64,000 nucleotides of DNA, taken from contig JAMXAG010000006.1 of assembly GCA_024281675.1 (NCBI GenBank), positions 62,001 through 126,000 of the forward strand. Reading direction: 5' to 3'. Position 1 is the first letter of the stretch. Each line of letters opens with the position of its first letter. The DNA comes from Nitrosomonas sp. Its GTDB lineage: Bacteria > Pseudomonadota > Gammaproteobacteria > Burkholderiales > Nitrosomonadaceae. Shown piece after piece: positions 51,083 to 60,208 of the stretch. The translations under genes were made by a program, and so were the position numbers. The notes beneath the pieces were generated by a model. It was not told where the DNA came from. It did not search any database and saw only the letters and a list, made by a program, of their open reading frames with translations.

Positions 51083-51715
51083 ATGAATAATCAATCAAAT
51101 CCACTTCGCGTAGGTATCGGAGGACCAGTAGGTTCCGGAAAAACCGCGCTATGTGAAGCACTCAGCAAGAAAATGCGCGACCGTTATGAAATGGCTGTTA
51201 TTACGAATGATATCTACACGAAAGAAGATATGGAAATCTTGTTACGTGCCAACGCCCTCCCCCCAGAACGCTTAATGGGTGTTGAGACTGGTGGATGTCC
51301 ACATACAGCAATTCGCGAAGACGCTTCTATTAACCTGGAAGCCATTGCACGCATGACGGCGGATTTTCCAAACCTAGATTTAATTTTAGTTGAATCCGGC
51401 GGCGACAATCTTGCGTCAACATTCAGTCCTGAACTTTCTGATTTAACGATTTATGTAATCGATGTTGCTGCGGGAGAAAAAATACCCCGCAAAGGCGGAC
51501 CCGGCATCACGAAATCCGCGCTGCTCGTCATTAACAAAATAGATTTAGCACCCTATGTTGGAGCTAGCCTAGAAGTTATGGAACGTGATGCCAAGAAAAT
51601 GCGCGGTGATCGACCTTTTGTATTTACCAACTTACATACAGGGGAAGGTGTTGATCAAATTGTAAATTTTATTGTTAAGCAGGGCTTATTGGATGAAGTA
51701 AAACATCACTCATGA
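51083..51715 (+). CDS. ureG: urease accessory GTPase UreG
   Basis: 210 residues. P-loop [32 protein letters not shown] and the G4 motif [13 protein letters not shown] hydrolysis drives nickel insertion. Metal motif CPH is in GGCPHTAIR. Last of the ureEFG set, 112 bp before the urea channel gene. Confidence 0.97.
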   Translation: MNNQSNPLRVGIGGPVGSGKTALCEALSKKMRDRYEMAVITNDIYTKEDMEILLRANALPPERLMGVETGGCPHTAIREDASINLEAIARMTADFPNLDLILVESGGDNLASTFSPELSDLTIYVIDVAAGEKIPRKGGPGITKSALLVINKIDLAPYVGASLEVMERDAKKMRGDRPFVFTNLHTGEGVDQIVNFIVKQGLLDEVKHHS

Positions 51716-51827
51716 GGCAGTATTTTTTTGTTATTTAATCGAATTCGTAAGTTAAGTACTATTCAAAATTCTATTTGTATTGTTGTAACCCTAGTTATTT
51801 TTTCTCAAAACTTTAGGAGTAATCACA

Positions 51828-52829
51828 ATGGATTGGTCTTTATCGATTGACAAAGCACTCCCCAGACCTCTACGTGTTATCTTAAGAGGTGTTGGGCAAG
51901 TATTTTTTTGCTGCAATGCTGTAACGGGCCTGATCTTTTTAATTGCTTTATATGTAGGTGGCATCACTGCAGGTCTGGCTGCGACCGTAGGTGTAATCTC
52001 CAGTACAGCGGCTGCTTATGTGTTGGGGTTCTCAGAAGATGATATTGATGCAGGTTTATATGGTTTCAATGGCACGTTAGTAGGTCCTTGTTTATTCCTG
52101 TTTCTCGAAAATACACCGCAACTCTGGCTATACGTCGTGCTTGCATCTATTTTATCGACTGTAGTTTTAGCAGCTTTGATGAGAATCCTGCAACCTTATA
52201 ATATCCCTGCATCTACTTCACCTTTTGTCTTAACTTGCTGGATGTTTATGGTCGCTGTATTCGCTTTTGATAGCTATTCACGCAGCCCAATATTACCTAT
52301 TGCAGGCACACCAATTGAAATAGCCGATACAGTTGCTGTTGCGGTAGAGTCTGCGGGTTCGATCGGAGCTTGGTTTGGCTCATTCACCGGTGAAGTGATA
52401 CAAGACTGGTACACAGCTATCACCAAAGGCGTTGCTGAAGTCATGTTTGCTGACAGCATCATTGTTGGCATATTATTTCTCATCGGTATTGCTATTACCT
52501 CTATGCGTGGTGCTGTCATGGCATTCATGGGTGCCATCGTTGGCGTAGTATTTCCAATACTACTTGGTGCAGATGCAGGCCTTATTAAAATGGGATTATA
52601 TGGTTTTAATCCAGTCCTAACAATGATGGCAGTTGGTTGGGTTTTTCTTAAACCCACGACTGGAACCGCATTACTTGCATTGCTTGCAGGAATTCTAACA
52701 GTCATTTGTCAGGGCGCCTTAGGTAGCTTCTTAGCGCCCATCGGATTACCTACTTTAACGTTCCCATTCGTTCTAGTAATGTGGATGTTTTTATTCGCAG
52801 CTAGTAAATCCAAATATTGGTCGAATTAA
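51828..52829 (+). CDS. urea transporter (UT/SLC14 family channel)
   Basis: 333 residues, about ten helices in two homologous halves. Each half has its copy of the selectivity-filter region: GLYGFNGTLVG and GLYGFNPVLTMMAVG. Passive, selective urea channel in the inner membrane. TTTAGGAG precedes the ATG. Followed by a strong terminator, so it closes the urease unit. Confidence 0.93.
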   Translation: MDWSLSIDKALPRPLRVILRGVGQVFFCCNAVTGLIFLIALYVGGITAGLAATVGVISSTAAAYVLGFSEDDIDAGLYGFNGTLVGPCLFLFLENTPQLWLYVVLASILSTVVLAALMRILQPYNIPASTSPFVLTCWMFMVAVFAFDSYSRSPILPIAGTPIEIADTVAVAVESAGSIGAWFGSFTGEVIQDWYTAITKGVAEVMFADSIIVGILFLIGIAITSMRGAVMAFMGAIVGVVFPILLGADAGLIKMGLYGFNPVLTMMAVGWVFLKPTTGTALLALLAGILTVICQGALGSFLAPIGLPTLTFPFVLVMWMFLFAASKSKYWSN

Positions 52830-52888
52830 ATCGATATTTGTTTAAACAACATCTACATTATAAAGAAGCATAAAAAAATACCTGGCTT

Positions 52889-52927
52889 AAAAAGCCTCTA
52901 TCCCATAAAGATGGATAGAGGCTTTTT
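52889..52927 (+). terminator. strong bidirectional intrinsic terminator after the urea channel gene
   Basis: AAAAAGCCTCTATCC (52889-52903) and GGATAGAGGCTTTTT (52913-52927) form a perfect 15-bp stem with A and T tracts on either side. Confidence 0.92.
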
Positions 52928-52992
52928 ACATTCGAACTGTAGCTACCTCCGGAATGTCGAAAGAAAGTTAACATAGCGTATGAAGGTAAACA

Positions 52993-54339
52993 ATGAAAAC
53001 AGTTACAGTTATTATAGGAATAATAAGCCTAGCGATTATTATGCCAACACTTACTATGGCGAAATCAGAGAACGCCAGATCTTTAGAACCGAATCAAACG
53101 CTCGGTTCTAAAACAGATGATATAGTTCTGGGAATGGGTTGTTTTTGGGGTGCCGAGAAACGCATGAGCGAAATATCTGGCGTTCTTGATGTAGAAAGTG
53201 GTTACGCCGGCGGTGACATTCCTGGTGCTAATTATCAACAGATATTGAATTACGAGAAAGCCCTGCGCTTTGGTAGAGCCTCTGGCCGCAATCATGCCGA
53301 AGTCATCAAAGTAATTTTTGATCCAGCAAAAGTAACACTGGAAACTGTTTTAGCAAAATTCTGGGAAAATCATAACCCAACACAAGGTGACCGCCAAGGC
53401 AATGATGTCGGCAGTAATTACCGGAGCGCTATTTATTACCATAACGCGACCCAAAAAGACTTTGCGTTGGCATCCCAAAGAATTTACCAGCAAGCACTGA
53501 ATGCCGCAGGATATGGCCCAATCACAACTGAAATCTTACCATTGAAGAACTACATTACAGCTGAAGAATATCATCAGGATTATATCGAGAAGAATCCCAA
53601 CGGATACTGCGGCCTCGGTGGTACGGGCATAAAATACTCTGCATCGAACCAGAAAACTGCACAAAACGCTCTCTCAGACACAATTGCTACTACCGATCAC
53701 ATGAATCCATTAGATGGTAAAGATTTAAATCTTACGCAACAATTGGTTATTTTCGAGGCCGAAAATTGCGAATTCTGTAAACAATTTGAAAAGGATATTT
53801 TTAGTCGTTGGCAATCAGAATTACCCGTTGTTGCAACGAAAAACACCAACCCTCCTGCCGGATGGGAATTGGAAAAGCCATTATTTGCTGCGCCTACCAT
53901 CGTGCTATTCAGGAACGGTAAGGAAGTAGCCCGTTATACAGGGTATAACGGGGAAAAATCCAATTTTTGGAAATGGCTGGGGTTTCAGTTACTCTCACCG
54001 GAACAACAGAAGATCGCCTTTGAGCAAAACACCGAACCGCCATTTACGGCCACCAATTTAGATGAAAAACGTCCAGGTAAATTTGTCGACCCGATTACTG
54101 GCGCTACACTTTTTCTTAGCCAAACCAAATTTGACAGCAAGACCGGCTGGCCCAGCTTTTTTGATCCAATCGAGGGATCCGTAACGCTCCATGATGATAA
54201 TTCGCATGGCATGAAACGGATAGAAGTCCGTAGCGCAAGCTCCGGCATTCATCTGGGGCATGTTTTTAATGATGGCCCTCCCCCAAGCAACAAACGTTAT
54301 TGCATCAATGGCAATGTTTTAAAGTTCATTCCGGATTGA
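52993..54339 (+). CDS. msrAB: exported MsrA / thioredoxin-like / MsrB fusion
   Basis: 448 residues. Signal peptide (1-23, cleavage after TMA). MsrA domain (about 44-215) with catalytic Cys50 in GMGCFWGAE. A thioredoxin-like segment (about 245-335) with CEFC at 259-262 and the cis-Pro region AAPTIVLFRNG. MsrB domain (about 355-448) with TGWPSFFDPI and catalytic Cys437 in KRYCINGN; it lacks the zinc-binding CxxC pairs seen in many MsrB. Repairs both stereoisomers of methionine sulfoxide in periplasmic proteins. In the known PilB fusion the thioredoxin part is N-terminal; here it lies between the two reductases. GAAGG precedes the ATG. Confidence 0.9.
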   Translation: MKTVTVIIGIISLAIIMPTLTMAKSENARSLEPNQTLGSKTDDIVLGMGCFWGAEKRMSEISGVLDVESGYAGGDIPGANYQQILNYEKALRFGRASGRNHAEVIKVIFDPAKVTLETVLAKFWENHNPTQGDRQGNDVGSNYRSAIYYHNATQKDFALASQRIYQQALNAAGYGPITTEILPLKNYITAEEYHQDYIEKNPNGYCGLGGTGIKYSASNQKTAQNALSDTIATTDHMNPLDGKDLNLTQQLVIFEAENCEFCKQFEKDIFSRWQSELPVVATKNTNPPAGWELEKPLFAAPTIVLFRNGKEVARYTGYNGEKSNFWKWLGFQLLSPEQQKIAFEQNTEPPFTATNLDEKRPGKFVDPITGATLFLSQTKFDSKTGWPSFFDPIEGSVTLHDDNSHGMKRIEVRSASSGIHLGHVFNDGPPPSNKRYCINGNVLKFIPD

Positions 54340-54484
54340 CGAAGTCACTCACAATCAATTACCTTATTGATTTCATTACAATAATTGATGAATCACTCAG
54401 ACCGTGAATACCAAATTCTGGCTCAACGTTGTTTTTACTGAACTCAAGAATCGTGGTTTAAGGCTTTTAAAGAGCCTCCTTAAG

Positions 54485-54516
54485 ATACCCCCCATAGGCT
54501 CAGCTAACGGGGGTAT
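54485..54516. repeat. 8-bp inverted repeat between convergent genes
   Basis: ATACCCCC (54485-54492) pairs with GGGGGTAT (54509-54516) around 16 bases, between msrAB and the peroxidase gene, whose stops face each other. It may end transcription from either side, but no T run follows. Confidence 0.4.
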
Positions 54517-54523
54517 AAAATTG

Positions 54524-55576
54524 TTATTCTTTACCTTTACCGGTTAAAGATCCCAGAAATGCTTTGACATCGTCAACAAATCCAGGACCAACCTTGCGGC
54601 CAAGTTGATGCTCAGCCATTTCCCGAATCGCCTCATCCAATGTTGCAACTGAGCCATCATGGAAATACGGAGCTGTTTTTGTGATATTTCTAAGGCTTGG
54701 TACTTTGAACACCTTCTTGTCAGTTTCAATTCCAGTTATCTCAAATCTTCCCATATCAGTCGTCTCATAGGGCTCGACGAGACCGATTTTTCTATATGAA
54801 TTTCCACCAATCGTAACTCCGTTGTGACAAGTGACACACCCCATGTGAATAAATTTTTGCAAACCTCTTTTCTCACTCTCATCCAAGGCATTCTGATCAC
54901 CTTTGAGGAAATCATCAAACCGGGAGGGGGTTAATAGTGTGCGTTCGAATGCGCCGATTGCTTTGCCAATATTTTTGTATTGAATGGGATCTTTTTCATC
55001 TTTAAAAGCTTCCGCAAACAATGATTTATATTCGTCAATTTTTTTTAATTTACTGACTACGGCTGCTTCACTCGGCATGCCCATTTCGATCGGATTTAGA
55101 ATAGGACCCAATGCTTGTTCTTCAACATCTTTTGCGCGTCCATCCCAGAATTGAGCGATATGCAGTGCGGCATTCATCGTGGTTGGTGAATTTCTGCCAC
55201 CGCGCTTTCCTTCGTGGCCGGGTGAGGTCGGCTGACTATCCACACCAAAATTGTCTAATCGATGGCAAGAGCTACATGAAATCTGATCATTGATTGAAAG
55301 TCGGGGATCCAAATACAGCTTCTTGCCAAGCGCGATCAAGGCCTCATTCTTTTTTTCATCAATGATTGATGCAGGAAGAGGCTCAAAAAATTGTTTTAAC
55401 GTATTTTTATCTAATTGGTGGTGGCCACCATGCATTCCACCCATCCCACCATGATGATCGCCATCGTGCATTCCACTATGATGATCAGTCTTCTTTGTAT
55501 CGCCTTGATGATCATGACTACTTTGAGCATAACTATAAGAACTCAGCATAAACGCCAATAGTACGAATATTTTCAT
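54524..55576 (-). CDS. dihaem cytochrome c peroxidase / MauG-family protein with a His/Met-rich N terminus
   Basis: 350 residues from ATG 55576 with GGAGG upstream. Signal peptide (1-17). Residues about 20-53 are a His/Asp/Gly/Met-rich segment (DHHSGMHDGDHHGGMGG) likely to bind metal. Then the peroxidase fold with haem motifs CSSCH (101-105) and CVTCH (247-251) and the typical GRNSPTTMNAALH, FWDGRAKDVEEQALGPI, GAFERTLLTPSRFD, KVPSLRNITKTAPYFHDGS. Removes hydrogen peroxide in the periplasm with cytochrome c electrons; a MauG-like modifying role cannot be excluded. Confidence 0.9.
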   Translation of the reverse strand: MKIFVLLAFMLSSYSYAQSSHDHQGDTKKTDHHSGMHDGDHHGGMGGMHGGHHQLDKNTLKQFFEPLPASIIDEKKNEALIALGKKLYLDPRLSINDQISCSSCHRLDNFGVDSQPTSPGHEGKRGGRNSPTTMNAALHIAQFWDGRAKDVEEQALGPILNPIEMGMPSEAAVVSKLKKIDEYKSLFAEAFKDEKDPIQYKNIGKAIGAFERTLLTPSRFDDFLKGDQNALDESEKRGLQKFIHMGCVTCHNGVTIGGNSYRKIGLVEPYETTDMGRFEITGIETDKKVFKVPSLRNITKTAPYFHDGSVATLDEAIREMAEHQLGRKVGPGFVDDVKAFLGSLTGKGKE

Positions 55577-56075
55577 TTTTCCTCCATTAAGAAATAAATA
55601 ACTACTTACGGGAAACCACCTATTAAATTTCCCATATTTTGACTCCGAAACCACAACAATTAACTGGATTATTGCATACCTAACTTGCAGTTCTGAAACT
55701 TTCTCTATGGAAAAGATTACGGAGATGCTTCGTTAGCGATAATGCCACTTTACACAAAATACGCCCTAATATGGAATGATTTTCAATTGAATAAAACCAT
55801 CACTTGGAAATAACAATAGGTAAACCGAGAGATTTTGAATGAGTTCAATACAACGGGGCGCTTCTATGATGTCATTAGCGACGGACGAGTGTAACGGCGA
55901 AATCATATCAACGGAAATTTAAACGGCAGGACAAAACTGGCAACCGTGTTGCGCTAGGCAACAATCACTAAATTTGAATATTAATCAGGGATACCGATTC
56001 GTCAAACCAAACTCATTTGGTATTGACTACTCCGAGTATCCCTGTTGATGAAGCCGTAAAAACTTATTTTCTAAG
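55577..56075. other. 500-bp noncoding gap with a distant 9-bp inverted repeat
   Basis: I see no supportable gene. The only clear structure is CAGGGATAC (55986-55994) matched by GTATCCCTG (56036-56044), a 9-bp exact pair around 41 bases, just past the 3' end of the gene that stops at 56076. The promoter of the peroxidase gene should lie near 55600-55700 but was not identified. Confidence 0.4.
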
Positions 56076-57680
56076 TCACTTAGTTGAAGCTGGCACGAGC
56101 GAAAACGGTATTGTCCACGAAAAATCTGTCTTAAGTGTCCCATTAAAGACAGAATCGCTAATGCTGATGTAAAAATCGGAAGCATATGGCATTCCACCTT
56201 TTACTTGCGGCGCATAAGCCGCCATGTTGTGACAGGTCATACAATTGGTCTGAATGCCTGTTGTGTTATTAATCTTGCCATTGATCGGACGACTAATGCC
56301 AAATGTATCGGGCCCAAAACCAGCCTCAAGGTAGGGATTGTAACCATAAACGGAATTACCGACATTCTTGCCTCCGGCAATCGGCTGCGGTGGCTCAACC
56401 ATGGCGTAGGCAACCGACATCGCGTAATGCTTGGCCGCTTCATCGAGGTAACTTAAAGGGCGAGCGCTGGCGATTGCGGTGGAACTCGGTGCAAATGGCT
56501 GATCGGCGTTTGCTGACCACCAAAATGTTTGCCAAGTCCAAACCTTGTCTTCTCGAGTGGTAACATGCATTGCAACCAGAATAATATAATCGCCTTCGGA
56601 TACGCTAATACCCAGTTGATTGGTCAAATAAGCTGCATTGTCTGACGAGATTTTATTGTGAATGAAGTTATTTAAGTAAAAAGTATTGGCTGCAGTCTTG
56701 TTCTTGCATCCGGGGTCGTTACTGTTACCACCCGGACCACTCGGGGTACTGATATCAACGTAGACACAACTGTTCCAAATCGATTCACCAAAACCTTTTT
56801 TGGGATCGGGAGGATTGGGTCCTGGCCAACCGGGAAACGTATAAATCCCATTTGGCACGGTTTTTGAAATAATCTTATATACTGGTTTGATCGTTATCGA
56901 GTTATTAGGAAAATTGGGAATTTCTGCATAACCGTTCTTCATGTATTGTTGTAACGTACTTTCATAGAATAACCGATTGGCGATCGCATGCTCTGCACCC
57001 GGGGGATTGTATGCAACCGAAACGAAGATATTCGAGTCGGGAGCGCCTGTGGCAGCTGCGGCTGCAACAGCCTTGACACTCATCATGGCTTTGGTTTGCA
57101 CTTTCGCTTGCGCTGTTGTTTTGCCGTGCCCGAATTGACGGGGCACGGATAACTCCAAACTAGGCCGTTTCAACGGTGCGTTGACTGCATGCAAGCTCGC
57201 ATTTTCCGTTGCACTGCGGAAAATGATATTCGATGGTACCGTCCAGGTTTCAAATGCGCGTACTACTGTACCGTCAACAGTACCCACCTGTTGCGTCAAC
57301 CCTGACCAAATACCCCACCCATGTTGATAGATCTGATTCAGGTCTCCGCCGTAGATCCACTGATTCAATACTGTTTCTGATTGTGGAAAAACAAAATTTG
57401 GATCTGGTTTCGGCAAATCGGGTAGGCATACCAAGTTCCCATCGATATTGCCAATGTCGCCATAATGAGAAATTGAGTTGAGGCAAAATCCCAACTGGGT
57501 AAGCGTGGTTGATTGAGAAACATCGTTTAATTTCTTGCAAGTGGCCGTTAATGCATCATCGCTTACTGAGATATTAGAACAAGAAAGTTGATAACTACCT
57601 TTTGGAACATCCTTGGAATAGACTGGTAAGGTGATCATTAAAGATAAGCCAAGTAATAGTACAAGACTATGGTTTTGCAT
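56076..57680 (-). CDS. exported protein with a cyanovirin-N-like domain and one c-type haem site
   Basis: 534 residues. Signal peptide (about 1-22, VYS cleavage). Residues about 26-85 resemble a CVNH (cyanovirin-N homology) domain: GSYQLSCSNISVSDDALTAT, then LNSISHYGDIGNIDGNLVC, with the cysteines and the final IGNIDGNL typical of that lectin fold. The central 350 residues are unrecognised. Near the C terminus NCMTCHNMAAYAP gives a single CxxCH haem motif. Probably periplasmic or outer surface. No function is claimed. Same strand as the peroxidase gene downstream; independent expression is likely given the 500-bp gap. Confidence 0.7.
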   Translation of the reverse strand: MQNHSLVLLLGLSLMITLPVYSKDVPKGSYQLSCSNISVSDDALTATCKKLNDVSQSTTLTQLGFCLNSISHYGDIGNIDGNLVCLPDLPKPDPNFVFPQSETVLNQWIYGGDLNQIYQHGWGIWSGLTQQVGTVDGTVVRAFETWTVPSNIIFRSATENASLHAVNAPLKRPSLELSVPRQFGHGKTTAQAKVQTKAMMSVKAVAAAAATGAPDSNIFVSVAYNPPGAEHAIANRLFYESTLQQYMKNGYAEIPNFPNNSITIKPVYKIISKTVPNGIYTFPGWPGPNPPDPKKGFGESIWNSCVYVDISTPSGPGGNSNDPGCKNKTAANTFYLNNFIHNKISSDNAAYLTNQLGISVSEGDYIILVAMHVTTREDKVWTWQTFWWSANADQPFAPSSTAIASARPLSYLDEAAKHYAMSVAYAMVEPPQPIAGGKNVGNSVYGYNPYLEAGFGPDTFGISRPINGKINNTTGIQTNCMTCHNMAAYAPQVKGGMPYASDFYISISDSVFNGTLKTDFSWTIPFSLVPASTK

Positions 57681-57952
57681 GTAGTTCCCCCTTGTATCTG
57701 TACGAATGTGAAATTACAAAGTTAACATTGTTAATTCCTAGTCATTGTTATCAGATAGAAAATTAACAAGCGATGATTTTATACTACCTAAGGAAATAAT
57801 TCCTGAAGAAGATATTCTTAGGCACGCATTGATGTGATGAAAAAGAGTATTCCATGTTAACTTTAAATGGCCATCAGGGCTTATAACAACGATATTTATT
57901 TAAACTACCCGCTAAAAATTTTTTTGAACGTAATCACCATCTCTCTTACTTG

Positions 57953-57980
57953 TTGCTGCTTTAGGAAAGTTTGATATGAT
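57953..57980 (+). promoter_or_regulatory. candidate sigma-70 promoter for the gene at 58016
   Basis: TTGCTG (57953-57958) and TATGAT (57975-57980) are 16 bases apart, 35 bases before the ATG. The rest of the 335-bp divergent region (57681-58015) holds no gene that I can support; TTAACATTGTTAA near 57722 is a short palindrome. Confidence 0.4.
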
Positions 57981-58015
57981 GAAACCTAAATCGGTGATAA
58001 TCGTCTTGGAGTCCA

Positions 58016-58549
58016 ATGACTGAAAAATTGCAAGCCATTCGTAAGATCAGTAATCGACTGGCAGCCGCATTGGTAGTATTGGTTCTGCTTGTGATTGGCG
58101 GGGCTTTTTTTGCACATTACAGCCCCGAAGGAAAAATTATTAATGCGCCAATAGCAGCATTTGCCGCGGGCATTGTCGGTGGATTTGTGGGGCTGCAACG
58201 ACGGCTGAAAAGCATGTCGGATGATGACCTAACGCTGCTTGCGAATTCATGGGTATTTGTGTGTTTGTCCCCGTTTGTCGGAGGAATTCTCGCAGTCGTT
58301 TTGTACGTGCTATTTGTTTCAACACTCGTAAGCGGCGACCTATTCCCGAAATTTGTACCTGATATCAGAAATCCATCACCCGAGTTCCAAAAAGGATTCT
58401 CAGAGATCTTCGCCGTACATGGAGAATCGGTAGATTATGCAAAAATGATGTTCTGGTCATTTGTTGCTGGTTTCTCTGAGAGATTCGTGACTGACATTAT
58501 CAGTAAATTTGAGAATGGCTCTGGGTCTGGTGTTAAACCAAGCACGTAA
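58016..58549 (+). CDS. membrane protein of unknown function
   Basis: 177 residues. GGAG lies at the right distance before the ATG. Three membrane segments (about 18-38, 45-62, 78-105) and a C-terminal amphipathic part (MMFWSFVAGFSERFVTDI). The SFVAGFSERFV segment recurs in bacterial membrane proteins of unknown role as I recall. I do not recognise the family with confidence. No partner gene nearby; metY converges on it 35 bp away. Confidence 0.65.
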   Translation: MTEKLQAIRKISNRLAAALVVLVLLVIGGAFFAHYSPEGKIINAPIAAFAAGIVGGFVGLQRRLKSMSDDDLTLLANSWVFVCLSPFVGGILAVVLYVLFVSTLVSGDLFPKFVPDIRNPSPEFQKGFSEIFAVHGESVDYAKMMFWSFVAGFSERFVTDIISKFENGSGSGVKPST

Positions 58550-58584
58550 CTCAGTAAGGCGAGCCTTCGGCTGCGGAAGGTAAT

Positions 58585-59862
58585 TTAACTCCGGCAAACG
58601 CCTAAAGCTTGTTCCAAATCCGCCAAAATATCGTCAATATTTTCGATACCAACGCACAATCGAATCATGTCATGCGTGACCCCTGCTCTAGTAAGCTCGG
58701 TTTCGGTCAATTGGCGATGAGTTGTAGATGCTGGATGTGCGGCCAAAGATTTGGCGTCCCCGATGTTGACCAATCGTTTAAACAATTTGAGCGCATCGTA
58801 GAATTTCACACCAGAGTCAAATCCGCCTTTAATGCCGAAAGTGATTAATGCCGATGGACGGCCTTTCATATATTTCTGTGCAAGCGAATAGTACTCGGAT
58901 GACGGCAAGCCGGCATATTTGACCCATGCGACACCAGGATGTCGTTCAAGGTATTGCGCAACTTTGAGCGCATTCTCGGTATGCCGTTCCATGCGCAGCG
59001 ACAAGGTTTCAATACCTTGCAAAAGTAAAAAAGCATTCATTGGTGACAAAGCCGAACCGGTATTTCGTAGCGCGACGGTACGCACACGCCCAACATAGGC
59101 TGCGGGGCCGAATTCCTGTGTATAGACGACACCATGATACGCCGGCTCTGGATTATTGAGCATCGGAAAGCGATCCGCATGATCCGTCCAGGGAAATTTA
59201 CCGGAATCCACGATGATGCCGCCGATGGATGTTCCATGTCCGCCCATATATTTGGTTAACGAATGCACGACAATATCTGCACCAAACTCGAAAGGCTTCA
59301 TCAAAACCGGCGTAGGTACCGTGTTATCGACAATCACTGGAACACCATATCGATGCGCCATCGTGCAAATGGCTTCCATATCGGGAATGTTTCCCGCTGG
59401 ATTGCCCAACGATTCACAAAATACCGCCGCTGTTTTATTATCGATCAGCGGTTCGAGACTCGCGGGATCATCGTCTTTGGCAAAGCGCACTTCGATGCCC
59501 AATTTAGGCAGCATGTGCGCAAATAACGTATACGTTCCACCATAAAGCAGTGGCACGCAAACGATGTTATTGCCCATCTCAGCGATATTGATGATTGAAT
59601 AATGAATGGCCGCTTGACCAGAACTAAGCGCCAGAGCCGCCACACCTCCTTCCAATGCGGCAACCCGCTGCTCCAGCACATCGCTGGTCGGATTCATGAT
59701 GCGCGTATAAATATTGCCCGGCACGGCGAGATTAAACAAATCCGCACCATGCTGCGCATTATCGAATTCATAGGCAACGGTCTGATAAATAGGAACTACC
59801 ACCGATTTGGTTGTGGGATCGCTGTTATAACCCGCGTGAATCGCGATTGTCTCGTCTTTCAT
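58585..59862 (-). CDS. metY: O-acetylhomoserine sulfhydrylase
   Basis: 425 residues, the longer Cys/Met-metabolism PLP family typical of MetY. PLP Lys in VVHSLTKYMGGHGTSIGG, SSGQAAIHYSI, YTRIMNPTSDVLEQRVAALEGG and SLGNPAGNIPD. Makes homocysteine from O-acetylhomoserine and sulfide. Cytoplasmic. The sulfide source is not in the window. Stand-alone gene. Confidence 0.93.
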   Translation of the reverse strand: MKDETIAIHAGYNSDPTTKSVVVPIYQTVAYEFDNAQHGADLFNLAVPGNIYTRIMNPTSDVLEQRVAALEGGVAALALSSGQAAIHYSIINIAEMGNNIVCVPLLYGGTYTLFAHMLPKLGIEVRFAKDDDPASLEPLIDNKTAAVFCESLGNPAGNIPDMEAICTMAHRYGVPVIVDNTVPTPVLMKPFEFGADIVVHSLTKYMGGHGTSIGGIIVDSGKFPWTDHADRFPMLNNPEPAYHGVVYTQEFGPAAYVGRVRTVALRNTGSALSPMNAFLLLQGIETLSLRMERHTENALKVAQYLERHPGVAWVKYAGLPSSEYYSLAQKYMKGRPSALITFGIKGGFDSGVKFYDALKLFKRLVNIGDAKSLAAHPASTTHRQLTETELTRAGVTHDMIRLCVGIENIDDILADLEQALGVCRS

Positions 59863-60039
59863 TCGTTTGTTTTGTTGATATGACTCTAGGATGGTTGAAG
59901 TGTAGCAGGTTTATGGGATTTTATTGTTCTTGCAATTCAGGCAATCGCAATCGGAGACAAATTTTCAATCGGAATTTCAAACGAATGGTGTGTGCACGAC
60001 AAACAAAAACAATCATGAAATCCTATAAAAGGGGTATTT

Positions 60040-60129
60040 GTGAAATTAGACGATCCAACTATATTTCATGAAATTTTGTGTGATAATCAATTTGCCTTCC
60101 AGAATCGCCAGAAAGTTTTTCTACAATAA
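60040..60129 (+). CDS. candidate 29-residue small protein
   Basis: GTG with AAAAGGGG seven bases upstream, reading KLDDPTIFHEILCDNQ... to TAA at 60127. Only the ribosome-binding site supports it; the rest of the 59863-60208 gap shows no other gene. Confidence 0.2.
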   Translation: MKLDDPTIFHEILCDNQFAFQNRQKVFLQ

Positions 60130-60208
60130 GACCATGAAATAAATCTTTCTTGCTCCTCTTGAAGTGTATAGATTCTTCGAAGTTCAACTCAATCGTAAGG
60201 TGATAACC

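Noticed and set aside
57720-57735. TTAACATTGTTAA palindrome in the divergent region
   Set aside because: Too short and AT-rich to call a site.
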